Notes: generated by a model from the letters alone, not told the origin. A stretch of 64,000 bases of DNA from Agrilutibacter niabensis (GCF_042657165.1 NZ_JBHSNJ010000013.1:124001-188000), one strand, 5' to 3'. Shown: positions 53,081 through 62,313, numbered from the stretch's first letter. Numbers and translations: made by a program.

Positions 53081-53242
53081 TCTGTTCTTCCATTGACTGG
53101 TTGGTTGCCCTCATGGGCGTCCGGGAGGGTGTTGGCTTTCCTTGCAATTGTCAATTTATCGTTAAACAACGCGTTCAGCCTCGCACTGGACCCGCAGCCC
53201 CCGTGCCAACAAGCTGGCGATCTTGCCAATCGGGGGAGTTGC

Positions 53243-53902
53243 ATGGGCCTCAACGGATCGATCGCGCTTCCGCCGTCGCGGTGGGAACGCCGGCTGCTGG
53301 CCGCCGTGGTGGTGGCCGCGCTGGTGATCTCGGGCATCGCGCCCAGGGACCGGCTCACCTGGCTGCTCGAAGTGGTGTGGGTGCTGGCCGGCCTGCCGCT
53401 GGTGATCTGGCGCTGGCCGCGCTTTCCGCTGACACGCCTGCTCAGCTGGCTGCTCGCGGTGCATGCGCTGGTGTTGATCCATGGCGGCGCCTACACCTAC
53501 GCGGAAACGCCGCTGGGATTCTGGTTGCGCGACAGCGCCCAGGCCCTGGGCCTGGACGTGCAGCGCAACCCATGGGACCGCGTCGGCCATTTCATGCAGG
53601 GCTTCGTGCCGGCGATCCTCGCGCGCGAACTGCTGCTGCGTTGCACGCCGTTGCGCCGCGGCGGCTGGCTGGTCTACCTGGTGCTGGCCGCGGCGCTTAG
53701 CTTCAGCGCCTTCTTCGAACTGATCGAGTGGTGGTCGGCCCTGGCCTTCGGCGCCGATGCCGATGCGTTCCTGGCCACGCAGGGCGACGTGTGGGACACG
53801 CAGTGGGACATGTTCACCTGCCTGTGCGGCGCGGCGTTGTCGTTGCTGTTGTGGTCGCGGCTGCACGACCGCCAGCTGGGCGGCGGTACCGCAAGCGACT
53901 AG
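53243..53902 (+). CDS. YjdF/DUF2238-family membrane protein
   Basis: A 219-residue protein with about six hydrophobic segments and the conserved features of DUF2238 (WDRVGHFMQGFVPAILAREL, FELIEWWSALAFG, WDTQWDMFTCLCGAALSLLL), including His, Glu and Asp residues on membrane-associated stretches. ATG 53243 follows GGGGGAG. It is widely distributed and of unknown function. Confidence 0.85.
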   Translation: MGLNGSIALPPSRWERRLLAAVVVAALVISGIAPRDRLTWLLEVVWVLAGLPLVIWRWPRFPLTRLLSWLLAVHALVLIHGGAYTYAETPLGFWLRDSAQALGLDVQRNPWDRVGHFMQGFVPAILARELLLRCTPLRRGGWLVYLVLAAALSFSAFFELIEWWSALAFGADADAFLATQGDVWDTQWDMFTCLCGAALSLLLWSRLHDRQLGGGTASD

Positions 53903-53914
53903 CGCGGGCGCGGA

Positions 53915-54703
53915 TCAGGCATCGCGGCGCGGCGGGAACGGCAGCACCACGCCGCGCTCGTCGCGATGACTCGCGGGATCGCGCTGCCACAGCACCGGCA
54001 CCTCGTGCGGCGATGCGGGCTCCAGCTCGTCACGTTCGCGCAGCGCCGCCTGCGCGGCGAGCTCTTCTTCGATTTCCCAGCTGTAGCGGCGTCGCGGCGG
54101 CAGCGGATCGCTGCGCCGGAACAGCCAGGCGGCGGCCACGCCCGCCACCGCGCCGCCCAGGTGCGCCTGCCAGGACACGCCCGCCTCGCGCGGCAGCACC
54201 GTCAGCAGCATGCCGCCGTAGAGGAAGAACGCGATCATCGCCGCCGCCACCGAGGGCCGGTCGCGACGCAACAGGCCCAGGCTGAAGACGAGGAACATCA
54301 GCCCGTGGGTCAGTCCGCTCGCGCCCAGGTGGCGCGAACCGGCCTCGCCCAGCAACCACGCGCCCAGCCCGGAACCGAGCCACACCAGCGGCAGCGCACG
54401 CACGGTCGCGCGCGGGTACACCGCGCCGGCCAGCGTGCCCAGCAGCAGCAGGGAGATCGCATTGGCGGCCAGGTGCTCCGGCGAGCCGTGCAGCAGCGGC
54501 GCGGTGAGCAGGCCACGCAGGCCGCCAAGGCTGTGCGGCTGCACGGTCCACGCGCCGACGTCGAACCACGGCTGGGCGAGGAATACCGCGCCCAGGACCA
54601 GCACGAAGGCCAGGCTGAGGTTGAGCGCGCGCAGCAGCCGGCGGCGATCGCGCGCGCGCTGGGCCTGGGAATCGGTGGGGAGTTCGGGCGTGGGCAGGTA
54701 CAT
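53915..54703 (-). CDS. Rhomboid-family intramembrane serine protease
   Basis: A 262-residue membrane protein of the rhomboid fold. The His-Asn pair is in LLHGSPEHLAANA, the catalytic Ser in GASG (LGASGLTHGLMFL), and the active-site His in WQAHLGGAVAGV. The cytoplasmic tail has DPLPPRRRYSWEIEEEL. ATG 54703 gives MYLPTPEL. It converges with the YjdF-type gene. Confidence 0.88.
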   Translation of the reverse strand: MYLPTPELPTDSQAQRARDRRRLLRALNLSLAFVLVLGAVFLAQPWFDVGAWTVQPHSLGGLRGLLTAPLLHGSPEHLAANAISLLLLGTLAGAVYPRATVRALPLVWLGSGLGAWLLGEAGSRHLGASGLTHGLMFLVFSLGLLRRDRPSVAAAMIAFFLYGGMLLTVLPREAGVSWQAHLGGAVAGVAAAWLFRRSDPLPPRRRYSWEIEEELAAQAALRERDELEPASPHEVPVLWQRDPASHRDERGVVLPFPPRRDA

Positions 54704-54774
54704 GCCATTGCAGTGGCGGCGGCGGCGCGGCGATGCAAGGGCGGCGGGGCGGGACGTTGAATCCCGAGGACCTA

Positions 54775-54905
54775 CCCTCGCCCCGCCTGCGGGGAGAGGG
54801 ACCGCGGTGCGCAGCAACGCAGGGTGCGGGGCCGTGGCGCGGCCAAAGCGCCCCCCATCTGGCGCTGCACGCCCCCTTCTCCCCGCGGCGCGGAGGAGGG
54901 GCAGG
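54775..54905. repeat. Intergenic GC-rich hairpin pair, dispersed-repeat-like
   Basis: Two stem-loop motifs flank this block: CCCTCGCCCCGC...GCGGGGAGAGGG at 54775-54800 and CCCCTTCTCCCCGC...GGAGGAGGGGCAGG at 54873-54905. Similar segments occur at 62126-62266, with shared CCCTCGCCCCGC and an AGCAACGC/AGCAATGC core. It sits between the rhomboid and methyltransferase genes. Confidence 0.6.
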
Positions 54906-54926
54906 TGAGGTGCGTAAAATGCCGCG

Positions 54927-56102
54927 ATGAATACCCCTGAATCGACCCCCGTAGTCCGTCTCAAGAACGCCTGGAACTCCACCCATCCCTGGATCTTCCA
55001 GCGCCTGGTCGACAAGCCCACCCAGCGGCCCAAGTCCGGCCAGATCGTCGACGTGGTCGGCGTCGACGGCGTATGGATCGGGCGCGGCTTCTACAACGGC
55101 CATTCGCGCATCGCCCTGCGCATGCTCGAGCGCGATCCCGATGTCGCGGTCGACGCGGCGTGGTTCGCGCGCAAGATTGCCGCCGCGGTGGAACTGCGCC
55201 GCGATGTGCTCCGGCTCGACGAGGTCAGCAACGCCTGGCGCGTGGTGCACAGCGAGGGCGACGGCATCAGCGGCCTGGTCGTCGACCGCTACGACGACCT
55301 GCTGGTGGTCGAATTCTTCAGCGCCGGCGCGTTCCGCTATCGCGAATGGATCTACGACGCGCTGCGGCAACAGTTCCCGGGCTGCCGCTTCCACGCCTCC
55401 GCCGACGAGCACGTGCAGAAGCAGGAGTCGTTCGACTTCCGCGGCTCCGAGCCGGCGCAGCCGGCGGTGATCAGCGAATACGGCGTGAAGTTCCGCGCCG
55501 ATCCCGCGGGTGCGCACAAGACCGGCTTCTTCGCCGACCAGCGCGAGAACCGCCAGTGGCTGTCGCAGCACGTCGCGGGCAAGCGCGTGCTCGACCTGTG
55601 CTGCAACACCGGTGGCTTCGCGGTGTACTCGGCCGTGCGCGGCGCCAGCGAAGTGGTGGGCATCGACATCGACGAGGCGGTGATCGAGATCGCCAAGGGC
55701 AACGCCAAGCTCAACAACGTGCGCCCGCGCTTCATCCAGGCCGACATCTTCCCGTGGCTGCGCGACGCCGGGAATTCCGGCGAGCAGTTCGACGTGGTGA
55801 TCCTCGACCCGGCCAAGATGACGCGCGACCGCGAGCAGGTGATCAACGCGCTGAAGAAGTACCTCGACATGAACAAGCTCGCGCTCGGCGTGGTGAAGCC
55901 GGGCGGGTTGTTCGCGACGTTCTCGTGCACCGGCCTGGTCAGCGAGGAGCAGTTCCTCGACATGCTGCGCCGCGCGGCGTTCTATGCCGGCCGCACCGTG
56001 CAGGTGCTGAAGGTATCCGGCGCGGGCGCCGACCATCCGTTCCTCGCGCAGGTGCAGGAATCGCGTTACCTCAAGGCGGTGTTCTGCCGCGTGCTGGACT
56101 GA
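54927..56102 (+). CDS. 23S rRNA methyltransferase, RlmI-type
   Basis: A 391-residue class I SAM-dependent methyltransferase. It begins with a PUA-like domain (MNTPESTPVVRLKNAWNSTH), then the RlmI-type middle (HSEGDGISGLVVDRYDDLL). The Rossmann SAM site is in KRVLDLCCNTGGFAVYSA and VVGIDIDEAVIEIAKGN, the catalytic motif in VILDPAKMTRD and the Cys segment in FATFSCTGLVSEE. Length and order fit RlmI or RlmK-type enzymes that make m5C in 23S rRNA; the exact site is unproved. Confidence 0.88.
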   Translation: MNTPESTPVVRLKNAWNSTHPWIFQRLVDKPTQRPKSGQIVDVVGVDGVWIGRGFYNGHSRIALRMLERDPDVAVDAAWFARKIAAAVELRRDVLRLDEVSNAWRVVHSEGDGISGLVVDRYDDLLVVEFFSAGAFRYREWIYDALRQQFPGCRFHASADEHVQKQESFDFRGSEPAQPAVISEYGVKFRADPAGAHKTGFFADQRENRQWLSQHVAGKRVLDLCCNTGGFAVYSAVRGASEVVGIDIDEAVIEIAKGNAKLNNVRPRFIQADIFPWLRDAGNSGEQFDVVILDPAKMTRDREQVINALKKYLDMNKLALGVVKPGGLFATFSCTGLVSEEQFLDMLRRAAFYAGRTVQVLKVSGAGADHPFLAQVQESRYLKAVFCRVLD

Positions 56103-56115
56103 CCGGCCGGCCTGG

Positions 56116-56391
56116 CTACGGCGCCAGCTGCGCCTGGTGTTTCTCGCGCACGTAGCGACGGATGTAGGCATTCAGCCCGCGTCCCGACATCGCCAGCGAT
56201 TTCATCCGGCCGACGTGGTGGCGCCCCGGCCGCGCCGGGCCGTACAGGTAGGTGGCGCCGTCGTCGAACCGCACGATCAGTGCGTCCGCGAGCAGGGCAT
56301 AGGCGGCGACACCGGAATCGCCGCCGCGATTGCGGTACGCCGTCATCGGCGGCAGCGGATCCTGCGGCCAGGGTGCATGCGGCATGTCCAT
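56116..56391 (-). CDS. KTSC-like small protein
   Basis: A 91-residue protein with VAAYALLADALIVRFDDGAT, YLYGPARPG and MSGRGLNAYIRRYVREKH. The pattern of a short beta sheet and helix resembles KTSC-domain proteins (a small domain associated with lysyl-tRNA synthetase). I chose ATG 56391; ATG 56385 and ATG 56346 are alternatives, none with a clear ribosome-binding site. It converges with the RlmI-type gene. Function unknown. Confidence 0.6.
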   Translation of the reverse strand: MDMPHAPWPQDPLPPMTAYRNRGGDSGVAAYALLADALIVRFDDGATYLYGPARPGRHHVGRMKSLAMSGRGLNAYIRRYVREKHQAQLAP

Positions 56392-56525
56392 GCCGCGATG
56401 ATCGTTCGCGGCGCGTGCGCGCGGCATGAATACCGGACTTCACGTTGCATGTGGCGAGCGGCGCGACGCGCGTGCCTGTCTGCGCACCGGCGTAGAATCG
56501 ACACCACCGATCCCGCGGCCGCCGC

Positions 56526-58790
56526 ATGTCCCAGCGCAAGCCCATCGATGTGTACCTAAAGCCCGCGGGTGGTTGGGATGCGCTGAAGAGTTCGTGGCAT
56601 GCGCTGCGCGAACAGCAGGTGGTGATGAAGGGCGCGGGCACGTTGCTGCGCACCAACCAGCCCACCGGTTTCGACTGTCCGGGTTGCGCCTGGCCCGACC
56701 GCAATGCGCACTCGACCTTCGAGTTCTGCGAGAACGGGGTCAAGGCGGTCGCGAACGAAGCCACCAGCAAGCGCGTGACCCGCGATTTCTTCGCCGCGCA
56801 CACGGTGGCCGAACTCGCACACCACGACGACCACTTCCTGGAAGCACAGGGCCGCCTCACCGAACCGATGGCCTACGACGCGGCCAGCGATCGTTACGTG
56901 GCGATCGGCTGGGACGACGCCTTCGCGCGGATTGCCGCGGCACTGAATGCCCTGGCCTCGCCCGACGAGGCGATCTTCTACACCTCCGGTCGCGCCTCCA
57001 ACGAGGCCGCGTTCCTGTACCAGCTGTTCGTGCGCGAGTTCGGCACCAACAACCTGCCCGACTGCTCCAACATGTGCCACGAACCCTCGGGCGTGGCGCT
57101 GACCGAGCAGCTCGGCAGCGGCAAGGGCTCGGTGCTGCTGGAAGACTTCGAGCACGCGCAGGCGATCTTCATCTTCGGGCAAAACCCGGGCACCAACCAT
57201 CCGCGCATGCTCGGCGAGCTGCGTGACGCGGCCAGGCGCGGCTGCCGCATCGTTGCCTTCAATCCGCTGCGCGAGCGCGGGCTGGAACGCTTCGCCAATC
57301 CGCAGAAGCCCGCCGACATGCTGCCGGGCGGGCAGGGCGTGCGGATCGCCTCGGACTATTTCCAGCCGCGCATCGGCGGCGATCTCGCCGTGGCGATGGC
57401 GATGGCGAAGGGGGTGCTCGAGCGCGATGCGATCGACCGCGACTTCATCGCCGCGCACACGCGCGGGTTCGATGCGTTCGCCGCCAGCGTGCAGGCGGCG
57501 CCATGGTCCGGGCTGGAACGCGAATCCGGCCTTGCCCGCACGCAGCTCGAGCAGGCCGCGCAGGTCTACATCGACAGCGACGCCACCATCGTGTGCTGGG
57601 GCATGGGCATCACCCAGCACCACCGCAGCGTCGCCACCATCCAGATGCTGGGCAACCTGCTGCTCATGCGCGGCAACGTCGGCAAACCCGGCGCGGGCCC
57701 GTGCCCGGTGCGCGGGCACTCCAACGTGCAGGGCGATCGCACGATGGGCATCTACGAGAAGCCCGCCGATGCCTTCCTCGACAAGCTGGGTGCCGAGTTC
57801 GCTTTCGCGCCGCCGCGCGCACATGGCTTCGACACCCTCGATGCGATCGCGGCGATGCGCGACGGCCGCGGCAAGGTGTTCTTCGCGCTGGGCGGCAACT
57901 TCGCCACGGCCACGCCCGACACCGCGCAGACCCAGGCCGCGTTGCGCAACTGCGATCTCACGGTGCACGTGAGCACCAAGCTCAACCGTTCGCACCTGGT
58001 GCACGGACGCGCGGCGCTGATCCTGCCGTGCCTGGGCCGCACCGAGATCGACCTGCAGGCCGCCGGGCCCCAGGCGGTCACGGTCGAGGATTCGATGAGC
58101 ATGGTCCACCTGTCGGCGGGCATGAATCCGCCGGCATCGGAGCAGCTGTTGTCGGAACCAGCGATCATCGCGCGCCTGGCCGCGGCGACCCTGCCGCATA
58201 GCCGCACGCCGTGGCTGGCGCTGGTCGAGGATTACGACCGTATCCGCGAACGCATCGCACGCGTGGTCGACGGTTTCGAGGACTTCAACGCGCGCGTGCG
58301 CACCGCCGGCGGCTTCCACCTGCACCACCCCAACCGCGAGCGCGCGTTCCCCACGCGCGACGGCCGCGCGCAGTTCGTCGTGCATCCGCTGACCGCGGCG
58401 ACCGGAATGGAGGACGCGCCGTTGACGCTGATGACGGTGCGTTCGCACGACCAGTACAACACCACCGTGTACGGCCTCGACGACCGTTATCGTGGCGTGC
58501 ATGGCCTGCGCCGGGTGTGCTTCATCTCGCGCGAGGACCTGCAGCGCCACGGCTTCGGCGATGGCGAGCTGGTCGACATCGTGTCGGTATGGAACGAGGC
58601 CGGCGGCGTGCGCGAACGGGAGGTGCACGGCTTCCGCCTGGTCGAATACGACATCCCGCCCGGTTGCCTGGCCGCCTACTTCCCGGAAACCAATCCGCTG
58701 GTGCCGCTGGACAGCTATGCCGAGCGTGCGCGCACGCCAGCGTCGAAGTCGATTCCGGTGCGCCTGCGCAAGGCGATGCCGCCGGCATGA
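56526..58790 (+). CDS. FdhF/YdeP-family molybdopterin oxidoreductase
   Basis: A 754-residue formate-dehydrogenase-alpha-like enzyme. Landmarks include GFDCPGCAWPDRNAHSTFEF, FYTSGRASNEAAFLYQLF, NMCHEPSGVAL, FIFGQNPGTNHPRM, GNVGKPGAGPCPVRGHSNVQG and a C-terminal cofactor domain (LMTVRSHDQYNTTVYG). YdeP proteins lack the N-terminal [4Fe-4S] cluster of true FdhF and are linked to acid resistance. It forms an operon with the next two genes through 4-bp overlaps. Confidence 0.92.
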   Translation: MSQRKPIDVYLKPAGGWDALKSSWHALREQQVVMKGAGTLLRTNQPTGFDCPGCAWPDRNAHSTFEFCENGVKAVANEATSKRVTRDFFAAHTVAELAHHDDHFLEAQGRLTEPMAYDAASDRYVAIGWDDAFARIAAALNALASPDEAIFYTSGRASNEAAFLYQLFVREFGTNNLPDCSNMCHEPSGVALTEQLGSGKGSVLLEDFEHAQAIFIFGQNPGTNHPRMLGELRDAARRGCRIVAFNPLRERGLERFANPQKPADMLPGGQGVRIASDYFQPRIGGDLAVAMAMAKGVLERDAIDRDFIAAHTRGFDAFAASVQAAPWSGLERESGLARTQLEQAAQVYIDSDATIVCWGMGITQHHRSVATIQMLGNLLLMRGNVGKPGAGPCPVRGHSNVQGDRTMGIYEKPADAFLDKLGAEFAFAPPRAHGFDTLDAIAAMRDGRGKVFFALGGNFATATPDTAQTQAALRNCDLTVHVSTKLNRSHLVHGRAALILPCLGRTEIDLQAAGPQAVTVEDSMSMVHLSAGMNPPASEQLLSEPAIIARLAAATLPHSRTPWLALVEDYDRIRERIARVVDGFEDFNARVRTAGGFHLHHPNRERAFPTRDGRAQFVVHPLTAATGMEDAPLTLMTVRSHDQYNTTVYGLDDRYRGVHGLRRVCFISREDLQRHGFGDGELVDIVSVWNEAGGVREREVHGFRLVEYDIPPGCLAAYFPETNPLVPLDSYAERARTPASKSIPVRLRKAMPPA

Positions 58791-59023
58791 GCGAGGAACG
58801 CGCCCTCGCCCTGCTGCAGTTGCTGGCCGCGGAGGAAGGCCAGTCGATCCACCGCATCGCCAAGCGACTCGACCTGAGCCTGAGCGAACTGCAGCGCCTG
58901 CTCACCGCGCTCGGCCCGGATCCGCGCTACGACGGACTCGACCTGGTCGAGCAGCGCGGGGACGGCGAGCGGGTGCTGCTGTTTCTTACCGACAAGGGTC
59001 GGCGCCTGTGCGCGACCGCATGA
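58787..59023 (+). CDS. Small winged-helix protein between the YdeP-type gene and fdhD
   Basis: A 78-residue protein (MSEERALALLQLLAAEEGQS) with a predicted helix-turn-helix (IHRIAKRLDLSLSELQRLL) and a wing-like C-terminus (VLLFLTDKGRRLCATA). It overlaps the YdeP-type gene by 4 bp and fdhD by 4 bp. It may be an operon-specific DNA-binding protein; I assign no target. Confidence 0.75.
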   Translation: MSEERALALLQLLAAEEGQSIHRIAKRLDLSLSELQRLLTALGPDPRYDGLDLVEQRGDGERVLLFLTDKGRRLCATA

Positions 59024-59844
59024 GCGACTCGATTCCGGACTCCGCGCAAGCCGACGACGCGCTGGCGCCGGTGCGCGCGCTGCGCGTGCAGGCACAGGCG
59101 CGCAGCAGCCGCGACGATGCGGTCGTGGTCGAGGCGCCAGTGGCGCTGCTCTACAACGGGCTGTCCTTCGCGGTGATGATGGCTACGCCCTGCAACCTGG
59201 AGGATTTCGCGCTGGGCTTCGCGCTGAGCGAGGGCATCGTGGACGCCGCCAACGAATTCCGGCTGGTCGATGTCGTGCGCAGCGACGCCGGCATCTCCCT
59301 GCATGCCGCGATCCCGCAGGCGCGTTACGACGCGCTCGCCCGGCGGCGGCGCGGGCTCGAAGGCCGCAGCGGCTGCGGCCTGTGCGGCGTGGAAGCGCTG
59401 CAGGACGCGCTGCGCGCGGTGCCGCGCGTGCCCGAACCGCAGGCGGTCTCGTTGCGGCAGATCCAGGCGGCACTGCAGGCGCTATCCACCCAGCAGCCGC
59501 TCAATGCCCGCAGCGGCGGCGTGCATGCGGCCGGCTTCGCCCACGACGGCGGGCTGCTGGTGCGCGAGGACGTCGGCCGCCACAACGCCCTGGACAAGCT
59601 GATCGGCGCGCTGGTGAACGCCGGCAGCGATCCCGCGCACGGTTTCCTGGTGATCACTTCGCGCGCGTCCTACGAGATCGTGCACAAGGCCGCGATGGCC
59701 GGCATCGGCATCGTCGTGGCGATCTCGGCGCCGACCGACCTGGCGATCCGCACCGCCGAGGCGGCGGGGATCACCCTGGCCGCGTTCGCGCGCGGCGACG
59801 CGCTCAACCTGTACGCGCATCCGCAGCGCCTGGCGTCGCCATAG
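59020..59844 (+). CDS. fdhD: Formate dehydrogenase accessory sulfurtransferase FdhD
   Basis: A 274-residue protein that transfers sulfur from IscS to the molybdenum cofactor of formate dehydrogenase. The conserved Cys pair is in SGCGLCGVEAL. Downstream, SGGVHAAGF and VREDVGRHNALDKL are typical of FdhD. It is the third gene of the operon with the YdeP-type enzyme and likely matures it. Confidence 0.95.
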   Translation: MSDSIPDSAQADDALAPVRALRVQAQARSSRDDAVVVEAPVALLYNGLSFAVMMATPCNLEDFALGFALSEGIVDAANEFRLVDVVRSDAGISLHAAIPQARYDALARRRRGLEGRSGCGLCGVEALQDALRAVPRVPEPQAVSLRQIQAALQALSTQQPLNARSGGVHAAGFAHDGGLLVREDVGRHNALDKLIGALVNAGSDPAHGFLVITSRASYEIVHKAAMAGIGIVVAISAPTDLAIRTAEAAGITLAAFARGDALNLYAHPQRLASP

Positions 59845-60262
59845 GCCGCGCCGGAAAAGGCGGGTTGCTTCGGCCGGACTGCTCCGCCACGCGATAGCGC
59901 TGCGGCGCTTCCGTCGGCCATTCCACCCGCGGGTCGTAGAAGGCGTCGACGGCGCGCGCATCCGGCGGCAGTGCCAGCCACGGCTGCTTCAAGGCGCCGT
60001 GGATGCGCAGGCCGGGCGGCGCGAGCGACGGGCTCGTCAGCGTGCCCGCGCGCACGAAGGCGATCTCGCCGCCGCCGGGATAGCGGCTCCGCAACGCGAC
60101 ATGGCAGCGCGCGCAGCGCACGATCTTCTGCCCGCGGCCGCTCTCCGACGGCACCGGCACCGTTTCCAGCTCGCCCTGCACCAGCGGCAATGGCGGGCAT
60201 GGACGATGATCGGCGCCGCTTCCATGCGATGGCGCACCGCGCGGCAGGTGCAGCCCCTTCAA
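59804..60262 (-). pseudogene. Degraded GFA-family (CENP-V/formaldehyde-activating) gene
   Basis: Three stretches in two frames rebuild a GFA protein: a start LKG, then CTCRAVRHRMEAAPIIVHARHCRWC in another frame (its zinc Cys residues intact), then back to the first frame at LVQGELETVPVPSESGRGQ and KQPWLALPP. About 15-20 residues between HCRWC and QGELE are missing. CGCTGGTGCAG at the junction (60175-60185) fits both flanks, so deletion between short direct repeats is likely. The 3' end overlaps fdhD. Confidence 0.75.
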
Positions 60263-60294
60263 TCGGGAACAACGACCCGGCCATGGGCCCAGGC

Positions 60295-60645
60295 CTACTT
60301 CGAGCGGCCGTCGTAGTGGTGGACCGGAACCGAATCCAGGTCGATGTCGGTCAGGCAGCGCAGGTTGATGGCCGCGATGGCATTGCCCTTGGGATCGGTA
60401 CCCTCGCCGAACGGATGGATCCCGCATACCGGGCAGAAGAGGTGGCGGATCACATGGCGGTTGAAGGTATAGGTCGTCAGCGCGTCCTCGCCCGTCGTCA
60501 CCCGCAGCTGCGCGCGTGGCACGAACCACAACAGCGAGCCCTTGCGCTGGCAAATCGAGCAGTTGCAGGCCAGCCCGCTGTCGATCTCGCCTTCCACTTC
60601 GAAGGCCACCTTGCCGCAGTGGCAACTGCCCTGGTGCATCGTCAT
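60295..60645 (-). CDS. GFA-family (glutathione-dependent formaldehyde-activating) protein
   Basis: A 116-residue zinc protein. The ligands are Cys in GSCHCGKVAF, CNCSICQRKG and LFCPVCGIHPFGEGTDP. It matches the GFA/CENP-V fold. The name reflects homology; activity on S-hydroxymethylglutathione is not established for most members. It is intact and sits just upstream, on the same strand, of a degraded relative at 59804-60262. Confidence 0.9.
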   Translation of the reverse strand: MTMHQGSCHCGKVAFEVEGEIDSGLACNCSICQRKGSLLWFVPRAQLRVTTGEDALTTYTFNRHVIRHLFCPVCGIHPFGEGTDPKGNAIAAINLRCLTDIDLDSVPVHHYDGRSK

Positions 60646-60735
60646 GCTCGTATCTCCATGGGGTGTGGTGCGCCGGAGCATACTCTCCGTCATGCCGGTC
60701 GCATGTGCTGCGACCCGCCCCGCTACACTGGTGGC

Positions 60736-62088
60736 ATGTCCGAATCCCTGCTCCTCGTAGTCGTGCTGGCCGGCGTCGTCGTCGCGATCGTATTGCTGGC
60801 GCTGTTGCTGCTGCGCCGCCCCGATGCCTCCCTGCAACAGGCCCTGCGCGAGGAACAGCGCGACGGCCGCGCCGAGCTGCGGCAGCAGCTCGACAGCTTC
60901 TCGACCCAGCAGGAACTGCGCATCGACGGCTTCGCCAATCGCCTCAACGAGGCGGCGGGGCGCACCGACCAGCGCCTGGAAGACCTGCGCGAGGCGCTGA
61001 CCGAGGACGCCCGCAAGGCGCGCCACGAAACCGCGCTGGCCCTGAAGGACTTCGCCACCGCACTCGATGCCCGCGTCGGCGAGCTCACCCGCAACAACGA
61101 GCAGCGCATCGGCGAGATGCGCGTGACCCTGGAACAGAAGCTGCGCGAACTGCAGGTCGACAACGCCGCCAAGCTCGAGCAGATGCGCGCGACCGTCGAC
61201 GAGAAGCTGCACGCGACGCTGGAGACGCGCCTCACCGAGAGTTTCGGCAACGTGACCGCGATGCTGGCGCAGGTGCACCAGGGCCTGGGCGACATGAACA
61301 AGCTCGCCGCCGATGTCGGCGGGCTGCAGCGCGTGCTCGGCAACGTGAAGTCACGCGGCGTGTTCGGCGAAGTGCAGCTGGCCGGCCTGCTCGAGCAGGT
61401 GTTCGCCCCGGACCAGTACGCCGCCAACGTCGCCACGCTGCCGGGCAGCAGCGAGCGGGTGGAATTCGCGGTGAAGTTCCCCGGTTCGACCGGCGAGGCG
61501 CCGCTGTGGCTGCCGATCGACGCCAAGTTCCCGCGCGAGGACTACGAACGCCTGCTGGACGCGCAGGAACGCGGCGACGTCGCCGCCGCGCACGCCGCGG
61601 GCGACGCGCTGGAGCGGCGCGTGCGCCTGGAGGCCACGCGCATCCGCGACAAGTACGTCGGTCCGCCGCACACCACCGAATTCGCGATCCTGTTCCTGCC
61701 GACCGAGGGCCTGTACGCGGAAACGCTGCGCCGGCCCGGCCTGGTGGAGGCGCTGCAGCGCGACCAGCGCATCGCGGTGGCCGGCCCGACCACGCTGCTG
61801 GCGCTGATGACCAGTTTCCAGATGGGCTTCCGCACCCTGGCGATCCAGGAGCGCTCGAGCGAGGTCTGGCGCACGCTTGGCGCGGTGAAGACCGAGTTCG
61901 CCAAGTTCGGCGCGGTGCTCGATGGGGTGAAGAAGAAACTCGACGAAGCCAGCAGCAAGATCGACGAGACCGGCCGCCGCACCCGCGCTCTCACGCGCAA
62001 GCTGCGCGACGTGGAAGCGTTGCCGCTGGAAGACAGCCAGCGACTGCTGGGCACGGAACTGGATGCGGCCGAGGAAGAGGCGGGCTGA
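60736..62088 (+). CDS. rmuC: DNA recombination protein RmuC
   Basis: A 450-residue protein. It has an N-terminal membrane helix (LLLVVVLAGVVVAIVLLALLLL), a long coiled coil (residues about 35-190), and a C-terminal nuclease-like domain (GGLQRVLGNVKSRGVFGEVQL, LPIDAKFPREDYERLL, AILFLPTEGLYAETL and ALMTSFQMGFRTLAIQ). RmuC restricts recombination at inverted repeats. ATG 60736 gives the standard start. Confidence 0.93.
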   Translation: MSESLLLVVVLAGVVVAIVLLALLLLRRPDASLQQALREEQRDGRAELRQQLDSFSTQQELRIDGFANRLNEAAGRTDQRLEDLREALTEDARKARHETALALKDFATALDARVGELTRNNEQRIGEMRVTLEQKLRELQVDNAAKLEQMRATVDEKLHATLETRLTESFGNVTAMLAQVHQGLGDMNKLAADVGGLQRVLGNVKSRGVFGEVQLAGLLEQVFAPDQYAANVATLPGSSERVEFAVKFPGSTGEAPLWLPIDAKFPREDYERLLDAQERGDVAAAHAAGDALERRVRLEATRIRDKYVGPPHTTEFAILFLPTEGLYAETLRRPGLVEALQRDQRIAVAGPTTLLALMTSFQMGFRTLAIQERSSEVWRTLGAVKTEFAKFGAVLDGVKKKLDEASSKIDETGRRTRALTRKLRDVEALPLEDSQRLLGTELDAAEEEAG

Positions 62089-62313
62089 GCACGGCAAGCG
62101 CAGCCCCAACCGCAACCGCAACTGCGCCCCTCATCCGCCCTGCGGGCACCTTCTCCCCGCGATGCAGGGAGAAGGAGAACCCATGGTCACCGCGCGCTCC
62201 CTCGCCCCGCTTGCGGGCTGGGCGCGAAGCGCGGGACAGCGTTGCGAAGCAATGCCGGGTGAGGGTTGTCACGCACCGGTACCCGCAGCAACCGCTTTCG
62301 CCAGGAGCCGGCG
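62089..62313. repeat. Intergenic GC-rich hairpin region, second copy
   Basis: The stretch between rmuC and the M64 gene carries CCTTCTCCCCGC...GGGAGAAGG at about 62149-62175 and CCCTCGCCCCGC...GTGAGGG at about 62199-62265. It shares motifs with 54775-54905, so both probably belong to one intergenic repeat family. Confidence 0.6.

Noticed and set aside
54030..56171. A 713-residue minus-strand frame across the rhomboid and methyltransferase genes
   Set aside because: It crosses two clear genes in other frames and shows no domain.
59971..60735. An N-terminal extension of RmuC to 59971
   Set aside because: The added residues are shadow sequence opposite the GFA genes; RmuC proteins begin with a membrane helix, which starts at 60736.
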